In this document: positions 61,846 to 64,000 of the stretch, in pieces
Layout: every line of letters begins with the position of its first letter
Position numbering within the stretch: the stretch's first letter is position 1
From: Dyella flava
GTDB lineage: Bacteria > Pseudomonadota > Gammaproteobacteria > Xanthomonadales > Rhodanobacteraceae
Direction of reading: 5' to 3'
Assembly: GCF_016904955.1 (NCBI RefSeq)
Contig: NZ_JADIKE010000037.1
Location: 124,001 to 188,000 of the forward strand
Length of the DNA stretch: 64,000 nucleotides
Notes under the pieces: model-generated
Seen by the model: the letters and a program-made list of their open reading frames with translations, nothing else
Databases searched by the model: none
Told to the model about the DNA's origin: nothing
Translations under genes and position numbers: made by a program

Positions 61846-63093
61846 TTACATCAACAACTTGCGCACCTTCAGCAACGCAGCAATGAACGCATCGACTTCT
61901 TCGCGGGTGTTGTAGAACGCCAGCGACGCACGCAGGGTGGCGGGCACGCCGTAGAACTGCATCAGCGGATGCGCACAGTGATGACCGGAGCGCACGGCCA
62001 CGCCTTCCAGATCCAGCAAGGTGGCCAGGTCGGTAGCTTGTGCGCCTTCGATCAGGAAGGAGATCACCGGCTCCTTGTCTGCGGCCTCGCCGAACAGGCG
62101 CAGGCCGGGAATTTCGCGCAGGCGTTCGGTGGCGTAGGTGAGCAGTTCGTGCTCCCAGGCACGCAAGGCTTCGAAACCGATCGATTGCACGTAGTCGATT
62201 GCCGCGCCGACGCCGGCGAAACCGGCGATGTTCGGCGTACCGGCTTCGAACTTGTGCGGCGGCTCGGCGAAGGTGGTGCCGTTAAAGCGCACTTCGCGAA
62301 TCATCTCGCCACCGCCGAAGAACGGCGGCATGGATTGCAGATGTTCGCGCCTGGCCCACAGTGCACCGGTGCCGGTGGGCGCGAGCATCTTGTGGCCGGT
62401 GATCGCATAGAAATCGCAACCCAACGCCTGCACATCCACCGGGCGATGCGGCATGGCCTGGGAGCCATCCACCACCAGCGGAATGCCACGGCGGCGGCAT
62501 TCGCGGGCAATCTCGCGCACTGGATTGACCGTGCCCAGCACATTGGAGACGTGCGTGACGCAGGCCAGTTTCACTTCCGGCGTCAGCAGCTCGAAGTATT
62601 TCTCCAGGATCAGTTCACCGCGTTCATCGATCGGCGCAGCCTTGACGGTGGCGCCGCTGCGTGCCGCGACGAGCTGCCACGGCACGATATTGGCGTGATG
62701 CTCCATCACTGTCGTGACGATCGCATCGCCCGGCTGCAAGCGCGGCAGGGCGTAGCTATAGGCCACCAGATTCATTGACTGCGTAGTGCCCGTGGTCAGC
62801 ACGACATCGTTGCGCGAGCCGGCATTGATGAAGGCGGCCAGCTTGTCGCGCGCGCTTTCGTAGGCGGCGGTTGCTTCCTCGCCCAGCTGATGCACGGCAC
62901 GCGCCACGTTGGCGTTGTGCTCGCGGTAATGACGGTCCACCGCCTCGATCACCGGCAGCGGTTTCTGACTGGTGTTGGCGTTGTCGAAATACACCAGCGG
63001 CTTGCCGTGCACGGTGCGCGACAGCAGCGGAAAATCCGCGCGTACGCGCTGCACATCAAAGTCGAGGGAAGGATGGCTGGGCTTGGCGTTCAT
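61846..63093 (-). CDS. sufS: Cysteine desulfurase SufS
   Basis: SufS takes sulfur from L-cysteine for Fe-S cluster assembly under oxidative or iron stress. The 415-residue PLP enzyme has the PLP lysine Lys235 (ITGHKMLAPTG), HHANIVPWQ and the catalytic Cys373 in RSGHHCAHPLM. The short active-site loop around the cysteine marks it as group II (SufS/CsdA). It lies 26 bp after sufD on the minus strand, the normal suf order. Confidence 0.96.
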   Translation of the reverse strand: MNAKPSHPSLDFDVQRVRADFPLLSRTVHGKPLVYFDNANTSQKPLPVIEAVDRHYREHNANVARAVHQLGEEATAAYESARDKLAAFINAGSRNDVVLTTGTTQSMNLVAYSYALPRLQPGDAIVTTVMEHHANIVPWQLVAARSGATVKAAPIDERGELILEKYFELLTPEVKLACVTHVSNVLGTVNPVREIARECRRRGIPLVVDGSQAMPHRPVDVQALGCDFYAITGHKMLAPTGTGALWARREHLQSMPPFFGGGEMIREVRFNGTTFAEPPHKFEAGTPNIAGFAGVGAAIDYVQSIGFEALRAWEHELLTYATERLREIPGLRLFGEAADKEPVISFLIEGAQATDLATLLDLEGVAVRSGHHCAHPLMQFYGVPATLRASLAFYNTREEVDAFIAALLKVRKLLM

Positions 63094-63119
63094 AGTGACA
63101 AGAGCCTGTCTTTGGTCTC

Positions 63120-64000
63120 TTAGGGCAGATGCGCAAGCAGCGCTTCAGAGAAATGGTCGCGCAGGGTTTCGTTCGGCAGCGAGGCGAATACCGCGCGACA
63201 GAACGCCGTCGTGAGCAAGGCACGCGCTTCCGCTTGCGGCAATCCGCGCGAGCGCAGGTAGAACAAGGCACGCTCGTCGAGCTGGCCGATGGTGGCACCG
63301 TGCGCGGCCTTGACCTCATCGGCGTAGATTTCCAGTTCCGGCTTGGTGTCGATCTCGGCCAGCGCGGACAACAGCAGGTTCTTGTTGTTGAGGCTGGCAT
63401 CGGTGCCGTCGGCGCCTTCGGCCACCACGATCGCGCCACGGAATACGCCACGCGAACGCTCGTCGGCGACACCGCGCCAGATGGATTCCGAAGCGGTATT
63501 CAGGGCCTGATGGCGAATCGACAGCTGGGTATCGACATGCTGGCGACCGCGCAGCACGAACACGCCGCGCGTATCGAGGCGAGCCTCATCGCCGTGCAGT
63601 TCGGCGTGCAGATCGTGACGCACCAAGGCTCCGCCAAGCTCCAGTACATGCAGCGCTGCTTGCGACCTGGCGCCCAGGTGCAGGCTGCCATGACGAATCA
63701 GCGTGCTCTCTTCCGCCGCATTCTGGAGCAGCACGTGCTGCAAGCTGGCATCGTTCTGCAGCACGATATCGCTGACCAGCGTGCCCAGATGCTTGTGCGG
63801 CGTGTTGTAGAGATGATGTTCGACCAGGCCGAGCTTGGCGCCCTCACCCACTTCGATCACATTGCGCACATGCCAGGCGAGATCGCCCTGCGCCGGCGCA
63901 CCGACAAAACAGATCTGCACGGGCTTGTTGATGCGCGCACCGGCCGCCACCCGCAGCACCACGCCATCGCCGGCCAGGGCCGCGTTGAGCCGGGCGAAGG
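63120..64000 (-). CDS. sufD: SufD scaffold component, 3' part (gene runs off the window)
   Basis: SufD forms the SufBC2D scaffold for Fe-S cluster assembly. The visible ~293 residues form the right-handed beta-helix and the C-terminal helical domain. The diagnostic region is NKNLLLSALAEIDTKPELEI, then VKAAHGATIGQLDERALFYL and a SRGLPQAEARALL tail. The start lies beyond the right edge: the frame is open to base 64000, and the GTG at 63962 is internal. It precedes sufS. Confidence 0.95.
   Translation of the reverse strand, partial: FARLNAALAGDGVVLRVAAGARINKPVQICFVGAPAQGDLAWHVRNVIEVGEGAKLGLVEHHLYNTPHKHLGTLVSDIVLQNDASLQHVLLQNAAEESTLIRHGSLHLGARSQAALHVLELGGALVRHDLHAELHGDEARLDTRGVFVLRGRQHVDTQLSIRHQALNTASESIWRGVADERSRGVFRGAIVVAEGADGTDASLNNKNLLLSALAEIDTKPELEIYADEVKAAHGATIGQLDERALFYLRSRGLPQAEARALLTTAFCRAVFASLPNETLRDHFSEALLAHLP

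Overview
The window is a GC-rich bacterial chromosome segment with very short gaps inside operons. Its gene content points to a gammaproteobacterium of the order Xanthomonadales, probably the Rhodanobacteraceae (Dyella/Rhodanobacter/Luteibacter-like): a leuS-lptE-holA-nadD cluster, PqiABC, a FimT-PilV-PilW-PilX-PilY1-PilE minor-pilin operon, XAC0095-like small proteins, SUF genes and many palindromic intergenic repeats. The taxonomic placement is inference from gene content; no rRNA or tRNA gene is visible.

Layout. 0-1.4 kb: the 3' end of a DipZ-like thiol-redox protein and a Tat-exported MsrB. 1.9-7.0 kb (minus): nadD, holA, lptE, leuS. 7.2-10.8 kb (minus): a Pqi/MCE lipid-transport operon with PqiA split into two genes. 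11-16.2 kb: CnoX chaperedoxin, DUF4442 thioesterase, SDR, DUF502 membrane protein and M14 peptidase. 16.4-19.7 kb (minus): multicopper oxidase and phospholipase C/acid phosphatase. 20.5-26.2 kb: M13 lipoprotein peptidase, then a Fur-box-preceded TonB siderophore receptor with a PiuC-type hydroxylase. 26.5-33.6 kb: type IV pilus operon. 33.8-36.7 kb: RapA. 36.8-42.1 kb (minus): amino-acid permease, rhomboid protease, NlpC/P60 hydrolase, YggS, M20 peptidase. 42.3-44.4 kb: ComEA, SET protein, GNAT, HutD-like. 44.9-50.4 kb: polytopic membrane protein plus M1 peptidase, divergent from an OmpR/TctE-type two-component system. 50.6-53.8 kb: a low-density island of small proteins, an orphan ESPR signal-peptide gene and dispersed repeats. 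53.8-56.2 kb (minus): class III aminotransferase and HAD phosphatase. 56.5-60.7 kb: a complete four-gene ABC exporter (outer membrane factor, permease, ATPase, adaptor). 60.8-64 kb (minus): Rieske ferredoxin, GNAT, SufS and a SufD that runs off the window.

The most striking feature is the architecture between genes. All seven convergent (3'-to-3') junctions in the window carry a long inverted repeat, drawn from three unrelated sequence families: a GTTGGGTTA palindrome family, a 25-bp-TIR element that supplies the stop codons of both flanking genes, and a giant hairpin with arms of about 115 bp. One GTTGGGTTA copy has changed its inner bases on both arms in a matched way, and another appears split by a different repeat. 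Leaders with strong RNA-folding potential precede comEA, the NlpC/P60 gene, the pilus operon and one small gene. The gene content itself is mostly conventional. The candidates for undescribed biology are these repeat elements and leaders, the orphan ESPR gene, and the M1 peptidase/membrane protein/two-component cluster.
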